Assembly (NCBI GenBank): GCA_028023455.1
Contig: JAQFVV010006256.1
Coordinates: 558,001-622,000, forward strand
Length of the DNA: 64,000 bases
Source of the DNA: Epiperipatus broadwayi
Lineage: Eukaryota; Onychophora; Udeonychophora; Euonychophora; Peripatidae
Direction of reading: 5' to 3'
In this document: one piece after another, positions 49,501 to 61,800 of the stretch
Position numbering within the stretch: position 1 is the first letter of the stretch
Layout of the letters: each line of letters begins with the position of its first letter
The notes under the pieces: model-generated
Database searches by the model: none
Told to the model about the DNA's origin: nothing
The model's input: the letters and a program-made list of their open reading frames with translations, nothing else
Position numbers and translations under genes: made by a program

Positions 49501-52500
49501 ATAGAAATTAGAAAGCTTCCAAGAATATAAAAAAGCAGTGTTACAAGAATACAGATGGAAGAGTGATGATATGCAGTAATGTTGAAGAAAAGATGCAAGG
49601 TAGAAACTGTAAAGACCTATAGTCAATTTTTTTCAATGCCAATATCAAGTTTAAGATCCCTGATTGCATATAACATGTCTGATGTTTAAATATTTCAGGA
49701 TCATATAACATAATATATCTTATAATTATGATTAAGAGCACAAATAAAACAGTATTGAGCAGTCACCAAAGTACTGAATTCCATGAGCTAACAAAAATAC
49801 AAGAATGATCTGCAAAGATTTTAGATCAGATCATTTTCAAAATGGTCTGATCTAAAATAAGGGATGACCAAGTGCAAAAGAAAATTCCAATATGAATTTT
49901 ATGTCAATAAAAACAAATTGTATATATAGCTCAGAAATCCAGAATGGAAATAAATAATCACCTGAGCCAAGACCAATTTCCAGTCCAAATTTCTCACATA
50001 TATCTTTATCATTGTTCAGTATATTGTCACTCATGTAGTGTGTATATATATATAAAGTTGAAAGGAAAAGTAGACACAAACACAACCAAAAAATTTTTGT
50101 AGATATTTTCTGTATTACACTGGAATAACAGTTAAGGATTAAATCATTTTGAATTTTTTATTATTATAAATTAAAACATTTTAAAAGGTCTTATTAATAT
50201 TTTATTCATTCTGACTTTGAAATTAAAATAATCATGTTTTTATGTTACAATAGATATACTGGTAATTAAAAAATTCTACTATATTTTGATTAGAAATTTT
50301 TTTGTAATGCTTGTATAACATGCTTTGATAAAATTCCACAAAGATAATTTTCAAAGGATTAAAATGAATTGAAAAGAGTCAATAACTTTTTTCCAATCAA
50401 AATAAGGAAAACTTATTTTTAATTACTATGTCCTCCCTACCCTGATTATAAAAGGGTTGGAAAAAAGAAGGGTTTTTAAGAGTTTCACAGAGTAAGACAT
50501 AGTTACCATGAAGTTATTATAGTGAAGGAAAGAGAGTACAAGTACAGCTGCTGCTACTAGTTCACTATAGTAGTTTGGATTCACATGGAAGCAAAGGGTT
50601 TGCATAGCCTGTATATATATTAGACAGCATAAACACTGAAAGGAGTTCACTGCAGAGCAACAATTACCTAGATTATACCTTTCCCAAAAATGACAATAAG
50701 CCTGTTTACTGTTTTAAAGGGGACAAGCTTATCATGAGAATTTACCAGCTTGTTGAAGAATTAGTTCATATGTATACTGTTTTATCTATATATGCACAGA
50801 TAGAGGTATAGCATCATGACATATGGTGAGTTATTTTAAATAATTTCTTTGGGGAAATGACATTTAAAATCTATAATTTAAAAGTAAAGCAAGTAAATAA
50901 TTTTTCCTTGAATTAAAAGTTAAAAAAAAACACAACAACAAAGAATTGAATCATAGGCAATTTTATTTTTAAAAAAAAAAAAAAAAAACTACAATTTTTT
51001 TTTAAAAAGATGTTTATAATTAATCAAGAATAATCGTCTCAAAGATGTGATATTACTTAAAAAACAAATAAAATAAAACTTTTATGAAGAACCGTTAAAG
51101 AATTAATAACTGATTCTTATATACACATGTATGGGTGAATTTTACGTACACTTTCAATATAGAATTGTGAAAAATGTATTTTTAATAATTTTAATATATA
51201 TGATATAAATGCCAGTGTGTGCATAAATTTCCACGTGCACACACATATATGTTAAATCAGTCATTATTTATGTATCATTAAAATATGATAACATTTCTTT
51301 ATTACTATTATACAACAATTCCCATGTTCCAGCACATCTGTGTGCTTATATGAATGTGTGTCAGGTAGACACATGTTAAATATAATCATATTTATTATTA
51401 TTATGATTCAAATATGTTAATTTTATATTATACAGGCATGTTTGTAGGCTGTTATATAAGTGTTTTATGTAAACCTACTGAGGTATTGTAAATCACAATG
51501 TGATAGCTAATTGTATATCAATCAAAATCAGAATGCTGAATTTATATTTATGGCATACTCAGCAGACCTTAATTTCATTTTAATTGTGATTAATAAATTG
51601 ATATTTCATTATTAAAATTATTTCAGTAAATTTATTTAATCCTAAAATATTATGAATTATATCTCTTGTTCACAATAAATTATAAAGCTTTTGTTCTCTG
51701 AGCTCGATTCATGCATACGTGTTATATAAAAGGGGTTCATATTTAGTGTTTATGGATATCCATTTGATGATCCTGAATTGGTGCAAAGGAGATATCCTTT
51801 AAAATCCATGAACTATATTTTATTTAGCTTAGTATTTATTAAAAATTAACAGAGCAATGATGATGATCAGAGCATGTTTTAGTATCTCAGCATTACTGTT
51901 TTTATTGTTATATATTCTTATGGATTAGTACTTAAGTTTGTGCAACCAAATTAATGTTTAAATAATCTGTCCTGACATGGCAAAGGCTAAATAACTAGCC
52001 TAGTCCATAGTAGATCCATTTGAAATCCAGTCAAAAGATTGACTGTTGATTTATTTTTATTGTTGATCATTCATGATGATAAATGATTGTTACTTTTAAA
52101 TAATGCTAGTGATTTTATAGTTGCTTCCTTATAGTTAGTGCTGATTTCATGCTCTTCATATTTATTCCTCATGCTCATAGTTATTTATTATATATTTTGT
52201 ATATTTAAATTTTTTATTGAGTTGGCAATGATGATGATTCCCATTACTCCAGATTCTGCCAGAATCTGTACCATTACAATATAGATAGCCAATTACTACA
52301 ATTTAACTGATAAATATCAAACTTACTGCCCTTATAACTTTGACACAAATCATTTATTGAAGTATATTAATATTTTTTATTAGTCATTCATTAGACTATA
52401 GATTATCCACTTAATGAATAATATTTCTGTAATGTAATTTTCACTACACTCTCACACGAAGTAGGGACTGGTTTCTATCTGCTTTTAACACGTTATGGAA

Positions 52501-55500
52501 GGATGTAATCACAAACATATGACCAAAGACATGTGAAAAAGATATATGATCTCCCAAGCTGCATATTGAATCCAGATTCAGTACTTGTCAGTTGGCCCAG
52601 ACCACAATCTTTAACACAAGGGATGGGCAACCATAGCATCCATGCCATGCTTGGCATGTCAACAATTATCAATGGCACTAGGAATAAATTGAAGTAGTAA
52701 AAAAAAATATTTTAATTACAGCATCTTTTATTTTTTTTGTTTTTACATTCAACATTGAATTTATGATTAAACCATTATTTATCAAAAAATAATACACTTG
52801 ATTTCATTTAAAAGATATTTTTGTTTGCAAGTGACATAAATTCTACATATTCACATTTTACTTCTGATAATATTAAAAAGTGAGATCGTAATCCAAATAA
52901 AAAGCTTATTACATTATCAATTCTAGAAAGCTATTTTCGGTAGTTGAATGGTAAATAATTGACGCTCATTGGTGGCACTTCTTTCAAAAAAGAGATTCTC
53001 ATAGCATACTGACTGAGAGATTCCCAAAATGTTCCACAAAAGACAAAAACATGACATTCGCTCTTTTTAAGACTCTTGGACAAATGAATATGGATTTGTA
53101 TAGCAAAAAGATTGTGCTGTGAAAGTATTGTGCAAGTGTACAAAGATATTATCAAACTAAACATGTGTTCATGTTTAAAAACTCAGATGAGAAAAGTGAA
53201 TCTATAAAAAGAGCTGTTTCTGCCTTTATGAAATAAACTACTTATTTTAGTTAAATAAGTGGAACCCAAAATAAAGCCACCGAATGTAGTTCTACAATTG
53301 CTCATTGTGTGGCTTCGAAAGACAAACCTTTCACAGATGGACAATTCATCAAAGAAATGATGTTTTTGAAAAGTGCTGAAATCTTATTCAATGATCTACC
53401 AAATAAACAAATGATACTTTCTCAAATTCGAGAAATACCAGGTTCTGCAAGATCAATTCAAAAAAGAATAACGGACATGGCCGAAGATGCAACAACAAAA
53501 CAAAAAACCAGTTTACAAGCTGTTGCAGTCAGTGTTGTTGTTGATGAAAGCAGTGACATCAATGATGTGGTGCATCTAGCAATAGTTGCACGATATTGTG
53601 ACAACAATCATATTTATGAAGAATTGTGTTGCTTGATTGCTCTTACTAGTACAACAAGGACATATTTTCATTGCATTTTTCAATTATTTTGAAAATCAGA
53701 AAATTAACATAAATAAAATATTTAGTGTTACTACTGATGCTAGCCATGCAATAGTCAGAAAGGAAAGAGGATTTGTTAAACTTTTTGAAAATCACATTAA
53801 ACATCGAATATTGAGTTTCCATTGCATTATACACCAGGAAAATTTAGTTGCAAAAATCTCATCACAATGCTTGAATTCTGTAATGGACACTGTCATTAAA
53901 ATAATTAATTTCATAGTTTCTCATTCTTCATTAACACATAGGCAATTTAAATCCCTTTTGCAAGAAATGAATAGTACATATATAGACCTCTCTCTATACA
54001 GCAATGTTTGTTGGATTAGTCGAGGTAATGTCTTGAACAGGTTTGTATCATGTCTAAAAGAAATCAAGATATTTCTTGATGAAAAAGAACAACATTATCT
54101 GAAAATAAATGATGAAGACTGTTTATGCAAAATGATGTTTCTGACTGATATAACTCAACACCCGAATGAGTTAAACTTGCATTTGCAAGGGAAGGGTCAA
54201 ACAGTACTAGAACTTTTTGAATATTGGAAAGGATTTGTATCAAAATTAGATATATTTTGGCATGATATTACCACTAACACCTACAAGTACTTTCCAAATG
54301 TAAAGGCCCATACAAATCAATTTAATGTTAACAAAGATGAACTTCAAAAATACATTGAAGCTCTCAGAGAAGAATTTTCCAAACGATGTGAAGACTTCCA
54401 AATGCACACACCCATATTTTCTTTCCTCATCAAACCTGATTTAATTGACTTAAAGATGACTCCATTTGATTTATCTCTTTTTGAGTGGATGGATATTGAT
54501 AGTTTTAAAATGGAATTAATCGAATTAATGTCATCAGAATTGTGGAAAACTACATTTGTAGAATTGCAGAAAACTCTTGAAGGGAACTGTCTAGACAAGT
54601 TGGCTGTCATTCTCAATTGTTGGATATCATTATCTGAAAGATTTAATTCTTTGAAACAAACTGCTTGTGCTCTGCTTTCAGGATTTGGTTCAACTTATTT
54701 ATATGAACAAATTTTCTCACATATGAAAAATATTTTGAGTTCACAAAGAAGTTCTAACACCTGAACATTCAGAAGCATGCATGAAGCTAAAAGTGATCAA
54801 TTACATACTTGACATTGAGCAAAGAGGTACAAGGCGAGGTTCACATTAATTTATTTTAATAATAAAAACAGCTAATCATATTAGAATTCATGATATTTTT
54901 TTCTTATTTAAATTATATATTTTGTATAGGTAAAAAGTTGCAATCTATAATTTGTAATATAATTTTTAATAAGCATGTTAAAAATTACAAATTTTAAAAA
55001 AGGTACTTTTCACGTGATTCTAAGTATTTTAAAATATTGAATGACCAATAATATAAGATCCAGTTATAATGGACTTCAAAAGTATATATTATATAGTAGT
55101 ATATATTATACTATTATATATAACTTCGAAGATCATTATAACTAAACCAATTTTGATAATATAATAAGATTGGTAAAATCATGTCGGCATGCAGAATAAC
55201 ATTGTAACATAGGTTCGGCACGACACTACTAAAAGGTTGCTGATCCATTTTACACATATTTTTATCATTGTTCAATATATATAGATAGCCAAATAAACTG
55301 TTGGCTATTTATATATACAGAACAGTGATAAAGATATGTTTAAGAGTGAACCAACTGACAAGCTGGTTCAGCATGCAATGTGCATCTTGGGGATCATACA
55401 TCTTTTTCACATGTCTTTAGTCATATGTTTATGATTGTACATATCTTTATCATTATTCAGCATATATAGATAGCCAATTAATACAATTCAATTAATATAT

Positions 55501-57809
55501 TTCACAATTGTTTTATTTCTAAGAACAATCTCTGTTCAATTCTTTTTTTAAAAAAATGTTTCAATAAATATTTTTTTCATTCATACCTTTCAGCACTTCT
55601 TATTTGTGGTCTTATTCATGGAAATTGTCCCCCCCCCCCCAAATCCACATCCTAAACTCCAGTCTTTTAGTCAAAATCTAATCTTCATTTGATAGTTTCA
55701 TACTATTTTTTCTCGGATTATTTTTTATTTTTTTTAAAAATTTATATAGTTTCTCTATCTCTAAAAATTTCAGATCTGTTTCTCTCATTTGTGTCTTTAA
55801 AATTCTTACATTAAAATTTTCATGAGAATTTAAAAATCTTATTTGGTCCATGGAAAAGCAAATTGTACATTTCTAAAAAAAAATTCTATTTATTTTGTTA
55901 GTTCAGGATTTGGGAAATAATTCTAAATTCCTTGTATCTTTTATTAAAATGAGTAATTATTATTGTTGCTTTATCTAATATACCATCAATCTCTGCAATA
56001 TTATTCTTCTAACTTTTATTTATTCTGAATCCCTATCCACTTGCATTTTTGATATTTGAATCTTTTATTAAAGTTATACACCCATTTTAAAAATTGTTTA
56101 ATTTTTCTTCAAACTATACAGTCTTATAATTTCTCATTTAATATTTCCAAATAATGTAATCTTACTGCATTTGCAAATGAATTAAAATTATAAGTGGCAA
56201 ATATAAAATTGTCAGCCGAAATCTTAATTTATGGACTCTTATTTACTTTTGATACAAATTTTATTGATTATACTAAGTAAAATATATAATCGAATACAAT
56301 TAATTGATATGACCTCAGTAACCTTTTCCACCAGTTGCAACAATTGTTTTAGCTCATGGTGTTTTTTGTTTTTTGCTTTATCAGTTAATTCACTAAAATT
56401 TTCACAAATTATCAGTTTAAATACTGAATTTAATAATTTATGATAATAGCGAAATAATTTCCATTTTCTTTTCAAATTTAGGCAAATATATAAAAGAATT
56501 TGAACTTCAACTAATTAGGAATATATACAGATAAAATTAGAAGACAAACATAACTAAAATACTCAATTAAGTAAAATATTAATAGGTATCATTTGCACAC
56601 TGATGAAATCATTGTCTCAAAAGTTAACAGTTCCTGTATGTAAGTACCATTTTTGTGTTCAAGTATTAAATGATCTTCTGAGCTCTAACCACTCAACTAT
56701 TTATCTAATCTGTATTTTATTCTCTTTTTTTGTCCAACTATATTTTAAAATATTTCTTGCTAGATTAATATAAGGCTATCTATATCCTTTTTAAAAAAAT
56801 TCTGATGAGAGATATAGATGATTTTGACCTTACTTAAAGTATATTAATTTTCTGAATAAACAATGAAAAATAATTTTTTTAAAAATCTTTTAATTAAAAA
56901 CAATCTTTTATTTACAAACACACACACACACAAATCAAGTAAAGATTCTCTAAAAGTGATTACATAAAACATTTTCTCTAAGCAATATATTTTCTCATTT
57001 ATTTTTTTTTTTTTTTAAAAATTCCATTTACAACTCTCACATAATTTCCAATTTTTTATTAGTAAAAAAAAAAAGTTATTTACTTAATTTATAAAAGACA
57101 AAATAATGACTATAATTTATATTCTACTTTTGTAATGTTTCATCAATCTCAAGCCCTAGACATGCACTTTGAAATATCAATTCTAGGCACATGTTGTGAA
57201 ACAAATATGAAGATGTTTAAACTGAAAAAATTCAAGAACTAATATGTTTTGATTTTTTAAAGTTATTATCACTTCTTAATTTGCAAAAATATAGTCAAAT
57301 GGAAAAATATTTTTGTATTGCATATTAATTTAAAACTTTATTGAATTAATAAAAAAATATGGGATATAGATGATAACATTCCTTAACTACTTGATTTAAA
57401 TTTATGAAAATGCTTTCATACACATAAATATTAAATAATTATATTTTTTAAAGCTGAGTAAAAAAAAAAAAAATTAAACTACTTATAAGCCTACAACAAT
57501 TCAAATACTGTTCAGGTCTCCCAGAAAACAATAAATAAAAAAAGTTTTTGAGAGTTTTAGCAGTTTGATGCTGTTATTTATCGGAAATTTTTTTATCAAA
57601 GCCATATTATTAAATTTTTATAATTTTAAATTAACTTGGTACAAATATTATATAATGAAATTTTTTAAAGTTGAGTAGAAAAAAAAATTATCTATTTGTA
57701 ACACAACATACAATCATTTTTTTTCTTTTTACCTATTAAGAACATCCTCTCTAAGAGCTTGAACTGCAACTCTAGTTATATTGATACTCATAACACAAAA
57801 TGGAAAGTT
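40569..57809 (-). CDS. ELMOD3: ELMO domain-containing protein 3, 3' part; coding exons 57733-57809, 40775-40902, 40569-40699
   Basis: ELMOD proteins are GTPase-activating proteins for Arf/Arl small GTPases; ELMOD3 is linked to actin-rich structures and hearing in mammals. Exon 57809-57733 (acceptor TTTTTTTAG, donor AATAG/GTAAAA) reads NFPFCVMSINITRVAVQALR...LNR. Its last two bases join to exon 40902-40775 (acceptor ATTTTCAG): ECNQRKQVIAVLNDFYAGTI, LHLYNIWKKENKTIADSGYV, LK. This joins through a 75-bp intron to exon 40699-40569: DVENYAKKNPREIIKNLKKS and on to a TAA at 40569-40571. All phases fit. The 111 residues follow vertebrate ELMOD3 closely (FPFC.MS.NIT...ALRE..L.RECNR..., TI.DSG.VLK..E..AKK.P). 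The N-terminal exons, including the WE..GFQ...P.TD.RG part of the ELMO domain that holds the catalytic arginine, were not found and probably lie beyond 64000. The C-terminal tail is short compared with human. The 16.8-kb intron is full of transposons. Confidence 0.9.
40905..42765. other. Intron sequence, AT-rich
   Basis: It contains a C14-type run at about 41503-41517 and possible SINE-like remnants near 41680-41770 and 42110-42240 (shared words such as GTGC...CATCAGCACTAGTATGGGTTT). No coding exon was seen. Confidence 0.35.
42770..43195. other. Markedly less AT-rich segment of unknown origin
   Basis: This intronic segment stands out by base composition (CCCGCCCAGGCAGACACC at 42785 onward and GATCGGCCG near 42982). 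No protein, tRNA or terminal repeats could be recognised. It may be a non-autonomous insertion, with borders near the composition shifts. Confidence 0.35.
43200..44530. other. AT-rich intron DNA with TA microsatellites
   Basis: A TA repeat lies at about 44084-44097, and another at 44446-44460. No exon was found. Confidence 0.35.
44533..44830. repeat. Foldback element, family F1, arms of about 120 bp
   Basis: The left arm 44533-44652 (starting AATAAACATCACCTGACGAC) is the inverse of the right arm 44712-44830 (ending AGGAGGTGGTCATGTGAAGT) with few mismatches. The 60-base loop contains CCAGAAACTAGTCTGGGGAT and GGCACTAGATGGGGATTTTA. Partial copies of loop and arm sit at 45083-45195 and 58690-58870. 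No ORF. Confidence 0.9.
45083..45195 (+). repeat. Second, single-armed copy of foldback family F1
   Basis: The run from GCCAGAAACTAGTCTGGGGA to CTTCTGGCATCC (45109-45180) is nearly identical to 44651-44724, followed directly by TGGCAATATATATAG from the outer arm. The inner part of the right arm is missing, and CCAAGGCTCCTCACTGA precedes it, as in the copy at 58690-58870. Confidence 0.85.
45200..48460. other. Intron DNA, AT-rich, no supported feature
   Basis: A less AT-rich stretch at 45720-45960 and short open frames at 46531-46719 and 47500-47640 were examined, but no family could be assigned. Confidence 0.35.
48465..48603 (-). mobile_element. tRNA-derived SINE (copy 3) with perfect 15-bp target duplication
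   Basis: AAGCTGATTTAAGTT occurs at 48465-48479 and 48589-48603. Between them, on the - strand, are a leader TGTCTTG, an acceptor GCATTGG pairing with CTGATGC (with wobbles), an A box (TGGTCGAGAGG), a B box (GGTTCACATCC), the trailer TATGACACTT and a run of A (48480-48490 on the + strand as T). The anticodon loop is longer than seven bases, so it is not a functional tRNA. The perfect duplication suggests a fairly recent insertion. Confidence 0.9.
48640..49410. repeat. Purine-rich low-complexity stretch
   Basis: The + strand is dominated by A and G over about 700 bases (many AAAGA, GATGATAA and GAAGAA words). An open stretch near 48655-48830 is probably a consequence of this composition rather than a gene. 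Confidence 0.6.
49819..49857. repeat. Near-perfect 39-bp palindrome
   Basis: TTTTAGATCAGATCATTTT and AAAATGGTCTGATCTAAAA flank a single central C with one mismatch. It could extrude as a small hairpin. No function is suggested by its neighbours. Confidence 0.8.
50105..52260 (+). repeat. Large interspersed non-coding repeat, copy B
   Basis: It aligns in inverted orientation with 9220-11375 over its length (landmarks TATTACACTGGAATAACAGT at 50112, GTTACAATAGATATACTGGT at 50246, AGTAGTTTGGATTCACATGG at 50569, AATCAGAATGCTGAATTTAT at 51527). It lies in the large ELMOD3 intron. No ORF conserved with copy A was seen. Confidence 0.82.
52618..55247 (+). mobile_element. hAT-superfamily DNA transposon
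   Basis: The left end AAGGGATGGGCAACC (52618) and the inverse of the right end (GGTTGCTGATCCA, to 55247) are similar imperfect terminal repeats of hAT type. The flanking 8-mers TTTAACAC (52610-52617) and TTTTACAC (55248-55255) agree at 7 of 8 positions, matching the 8-bp duplications of hAT elements. Comparison with the unoccupied relative near 63970 supports these borders. The transposase is on the + strand. Confidence 0.85.
53125..54850 (+). pseudogene. hAT transposase, GTF2IRD2/ZBED-like, frameshifted
   Basis: The reading starts with the remains of a BED-type zinc finger (CKCT...QRYYQTKH, about 53110-53165). It runs on through KNSDEKSESIKRAVSAFMK with two stops (about 53230-53255), and then is open from about 53260: DKPFTDGQFIKEMM, SVVVDESSDINDVVHLAIVA with the first catalytic aspartate (about 53540). 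A frameshift near 53640-53690 shifts to NKIFSVTTDASHAIVRKERG (second aspartate, about 53730), then FHCIIHQENLVAKI, VCWISRGNVLNRFVSCLKEI (about 54008-54065) and YLYEQIFSHMKNIL, the hAT glutamate block (about 54698-54740). A last frame change adds LTPEHSEACMKLKVINYILD to about 54850. Domain order matches the GTF2IRD2-like hAT lineage. Two stops and two frameshifts make it inactive, though long parts remain open, so it is fairly young. Confidence 0.9.
55700..56225 (-). pseudogene. Old RTE endonuclease fragment
   Basis: On the - strand this parallels 14000-14480 of the longest RTE copy: ACCATCAATCTCTGCAATAT (about 55982) matches CATCATCAATCTCCACAATG, and the segments around 56010-56200 follow the endonuclease N-terminus as far as the AATTATAAGTGGCAAATATA region. 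It is much more diverged than the other copies. It lacks RT and the 3' end and has many stops. Confidence 0.7.
56226..57730. other. Intron DNA, AT-rich
   Basis: It contains a (CA)n tract near 56918-56932 and many A/T runs. An open stretch at 56239-56475 on the - strand is not recognisable as a protein family. Confidence 0.35.
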
Positions 57810-58685
57810 CTAAAAAAAATTAGATGAAAAACTTTCATTCATATAAATAAATAAAAACTAAAGAAAAATACAAAAAAAATTTTTGAATGTGCTGCTTGCT
57901 GCCAATATTTTAATCAAGGACTGGTTTTCTTCAAAAAGTGAATTTCATTTTCTGAAGAAAACTAGTATATCTGAAATATTGATAACAAGCTATATATTTA
58001 GATAAGTACTTATATATGAACCCACATGTAAAAATTGAAATTAAAGCAGGAATTTCCATGTATTTATCAAGATATATTTATGCTGTGATGAAGTATATTT
58101 AGATAAAACAAAATTCCCTTTATAATTCCAATATTTACATTTATAATGTCTGTGAAAATCTTTTAAGAATGCAGCTTATATAATAAGAAGTATATAGTAT
58201 GAATATCAATTCTCTAATAAGTGGGATATTAGATAAAGAAAATGATACTTAGGATGAAACATATGTAGTTCTTTCAATAGATAATTTATAACATTACTAT
58301 AATTGCTCTAATGCATTTAAATATGAAATGCTTTATATAATCCTATTTTTTTCTGACAGAGTCCACACATGGGTCCATTTTGTGTGATTCCTCTATTTTT
58401 TAGATTTAAAAATATAAATTATTTTCATGACTACATAAATCTTTCAAATGGATCTTATAATTTAAAACAATTAAATTTTTAGAACTTGTTTGCCTTTAAC
58501 TATAAGAATCTGTATACTGGCAGTAAATTGATAACTGAAAAAAAAAAAGTTAGGATAAATACATTAAAAATATTATAACTAGTTTTTATTTATAGCTATT
58601 AACAATGAGAAAGGGATCATCTTGTGATGTGACGAAGACAAACTAAGTTAATTTTTGGTGCTCGACATATAAAAAACTTGTTATA
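57810..58685. other. Intron DNA upstream of the visible ELMOD3 exons
   Basis: It includes a small inverted repeat (TGGTTTTCTTCA near 57922 with TGAAGAAAACTA near 57953). No further ELMOD3 exon was found. Confidence 0.35.
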
Positions 58686-58689
58686 TAAG

Positions 58690-58870
58690 AAGATTGTTTA
58701 TGAACAAAGGCAAAACTCTCCTCTCCATACAGTAGTGCCACCATGTGCTAACCAGAGTAATCAATAGATGCCAGAAGGCATGTGCATAAAATCCCTATCT
58801 AGTGCCTACTCATCCAATATCCCCAGACTAGTTTCTGGCTTGTGGCCATCATCAGTGAGGAGCCTTGGAT
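58690..58870 (-). repeat. Third copy of foldback family F1, single-armed
   Basis: On the - strand it runs CCAAGGCTCCTCACTGATGA, GCCAGAAACTAGTCTGGGGA, GGCACTAGATAGGGATTTTA, CCTTCTGGCATCTATTGATT, then diverges from the arm near AGCACATGGTGGC before AGTTTTGCCT. It is linear, so the family exists in both single-armed and foldback forms. Confidence 0.82.
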
Positions 58871-58874
58871 GGTG

Positions 58875-61800
58875 ACGTTTAATATTGTTTATGTATGTTT
58901 TCAGACATCTATCTAATTTAACAATCAATATATAAATACTAGATAGGAAAATATGTAATGTTCTAGAATATTTTTTCTGCAAAATAGTCTTGTAGTTAAT
59001 ACTCAATAGACATTCAACGTGATCTCCTTATCTTTCTTCATAGATTCTAATATCCAGAAGATTTTGAGATATGAGCTTCTATATTATAGTAACATCTTTT
59101 CTCCTGAAATCTATCCATGTATTTTCTTTTTTCTTTAACATCCTTGTATTAACTTAGTTCTTTTATTTAAGAAGATTCTTTGAATACATATGTAGAGAGA
59201 TGATTAGTGAAAAAGTGATAGATATTCCCAAGAAATGTTTTCATGTAATTTTTTATCAAAATCTTGAATTCAACAGAGTTTAGTATTGCCATGAAATCTG
59301 CTTCTGGATATCATTGCTAGTTGGTACAGATATTTCTCCTATAACATCACTTAAAGTTTTTAAAATGTGTAACTGAACTATAAAATAACAAAGTCTGTGA
59401 AAGCAGATAAAATAGAACTGTCTCACATATAATATCATGTAATACTATACAGAGGTTTCACTTTGGGAATTGAAACTAATAAATTATCTTTTTAAAAAAA
59501 TTAAGTTTAAATCTAAACAATAATAAAATTGACATCCCAGAAAAATTTAATTTTTCATAAAATTGTAAATTGCCATAAGAATAAATTTTTGAAAATGATT
59601 TATGTGAATAAAATTTATTTATTTAAAGATAGTATTTGATTACCTTAATATAAAAGATAAATCAAGGATGCAGTGCTCTACGTATGCCAATATTTTTAGA
59701 TAGTCTCTATCTTGTATTTGGATTTGAGAGTTTCCTCCAACACAATATTATTGAGATATTATAAAAATCAATAAGGCACATATGTTAAAAAGGTGAAATC
59801 CTTTAACTTTAATTTTCTTTACCAGTGGTAAAGGCTGTTTCTAATTGCAATTGCTTTTATTTTATGGTCAGTGTATAAATATTCATCTGCCCAAAATAGA
59901 TTATTTTGGGACCATTATTCCCCTGCTGAGAACTATTCTATAAGTATTAAAGTTGTACAAAACAAAACATAAAAATATGAAATAATAAAGTATTTATTTA
60001 TATAAACTATGCTAAAGTAGTAATATCAATATTACCTTTTTTTTTCACAGACACCCTACATATGTTTAGCATAACACATGTGGTACACATATTATCAAGA
60101 ACAATTTATAAATCTCAATATTTCTGTTTCATCATATGTGTATTATGTATGAAGAAAATGAGTTATAAAAGGAATAGTTATATTTCTATAATTCATTTCT
60201 TAATCCCTTCAACTTCAACTAATAATCAAGAGAAATTAACCATGTAAATATTGAGAATTTTTCCATTAATTTCTGCTGGATCCTAATAAACCTAAAATCA
60301 ATACTTTCTCTTGGAAAAGGTCAGTAAGTTAGAAACTAATTGATTATATATACTTAGAGATCAGTTTGAAGTTAAGAAAAAAATCACTACTGTCAAATGC
60401 AGATTAAATGTAAGCTAATGTTTTGTTATGTACAGTGGAGCTGTGAACTAAGCTATATTTTGCTCCAAGCCATCCTCATGTAAAAATATATATAGTGAAT
60501 AATATCTCATGTTTTGTTGATAACCATTGATTACATTAGAATATGTATTACTTATTGAACTGAAAGTGTACAATACTTTTTAACACATAGAGATATATAA
60601 CACAGATACTGCTTTTATATGCCTAATATACATATATAAATTAAAATTATACTATAAACAAAATTTTTAAATAAAAATAAAAGTTATTAATAATAAGTTG
60701 AGGGGACACATTTACATATATTTTACTGAGAGTGTATGTTCATTCATGCATTCACTAGAGCAATAACAATAATAAAAAAAAGGTGACCATATTTTTTTAA
60801 AAAAATAAAGTAAATAGCAAAATACCTGACTTTTGAGGCTATTGAATATGCTCTGGGTGATACTCTTTTTTTCAATATTTTTTTTTCTCTTATAGGAACA
60901 TAATAAATGGTCTTGTTATCAAGAAATTTGGATCTCTCAAATTATTTTGAAGTTTTTTAAATCAGTATCAACTTTTAGTGTATTGTAAAATTTTTAGTAT
61001 TATTCAGAAAATATTTTATTATGCAAAATACATAAACTGAAGAAATTTTATTAATAAACATAATCACGTATGTGCTTCAAGACAAAAAAAACAGCTACTA
61101 TTGTAAAATTTATTTGCAAATTTTACCTTTTTCATTTAAACATGACTATATACAGCACTCAGAGAAGAAAAAATGATTGCTCAATTATCATAAAATTTGT
61201 GAATTTTAATGATTTTTTTTTTGATTGTTTACATTTTTCTTTGGATAGCATATAATTGAAGTCAAGTATAATTCTTGGCTGCACTGTATATTAATCATAA
61301 AAAAAAGAAATAAATGAATTAAAAACATTTAAAAGCATGAAAAATGTTTAGTATAGCCTAAGGCAATAGCAAATATATAGTTTTGTATCCTAATGTCATA
61401 GTTGTTAACAGAAAAATCTTCAATACAAGTTTTAATAGATAAATGATTTAAATTCTTGCACTTATCTTGTTGTTTATACATATTATAAAGCAAGAAAATT
61501 TTCATTAGTATCAAAAAAAAAAAGCTTACTTCACTATTATTTATATTATTTACAATCAGCATCTGGAAATCAAAATCCAAGAAATTATCTTTGAGAAAGT
61601 ATGTACACTACACACACATTATGACATATCACATTATACATAATTTATTCTACTTTTAACATTATTAAATGACAATACAACTTATAGTTGTTGAATTTTT
61701 TTTTTTTTTTAAAGTTGTAAAAAAATATTTTTTTATAGAAAAAAAACATGGAGAATTTACATATGAGAATTTTAGAATAAACTCACAAAGTTTCACTTAT

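Larger units (their letters stand above)
52369..55450. repeat. Palindromic repeat interrupted by a hAT transposon
   Basis: Excluding the hAT element, 52369-52617 followed by 55248-55450 aligns with 63728-64000, which is uninterrupted at the equivalent point (CTCTTACACATATCTTTATC, about 63968-63987). The sequence around 52507-52617 and 55256-55290 also folds back on 55300-55434 (for example ACAAACATATGACCAAAGAC against GTCTTTAGTCATATGTTTAT), so the target was itself a foldback with arms of about 150 bp. Confidence 0.8.

Noticed and set aside
59660-59755. Open stretch on the - strand (CVGGNSQIQIQDRDYLKILA) ending at a donor-like site, considered as another ELMOD3 exon
   Set aside because: It does not resemble any part of ELMOD3 and has no convincing acceptor; chance cannot be excluded.
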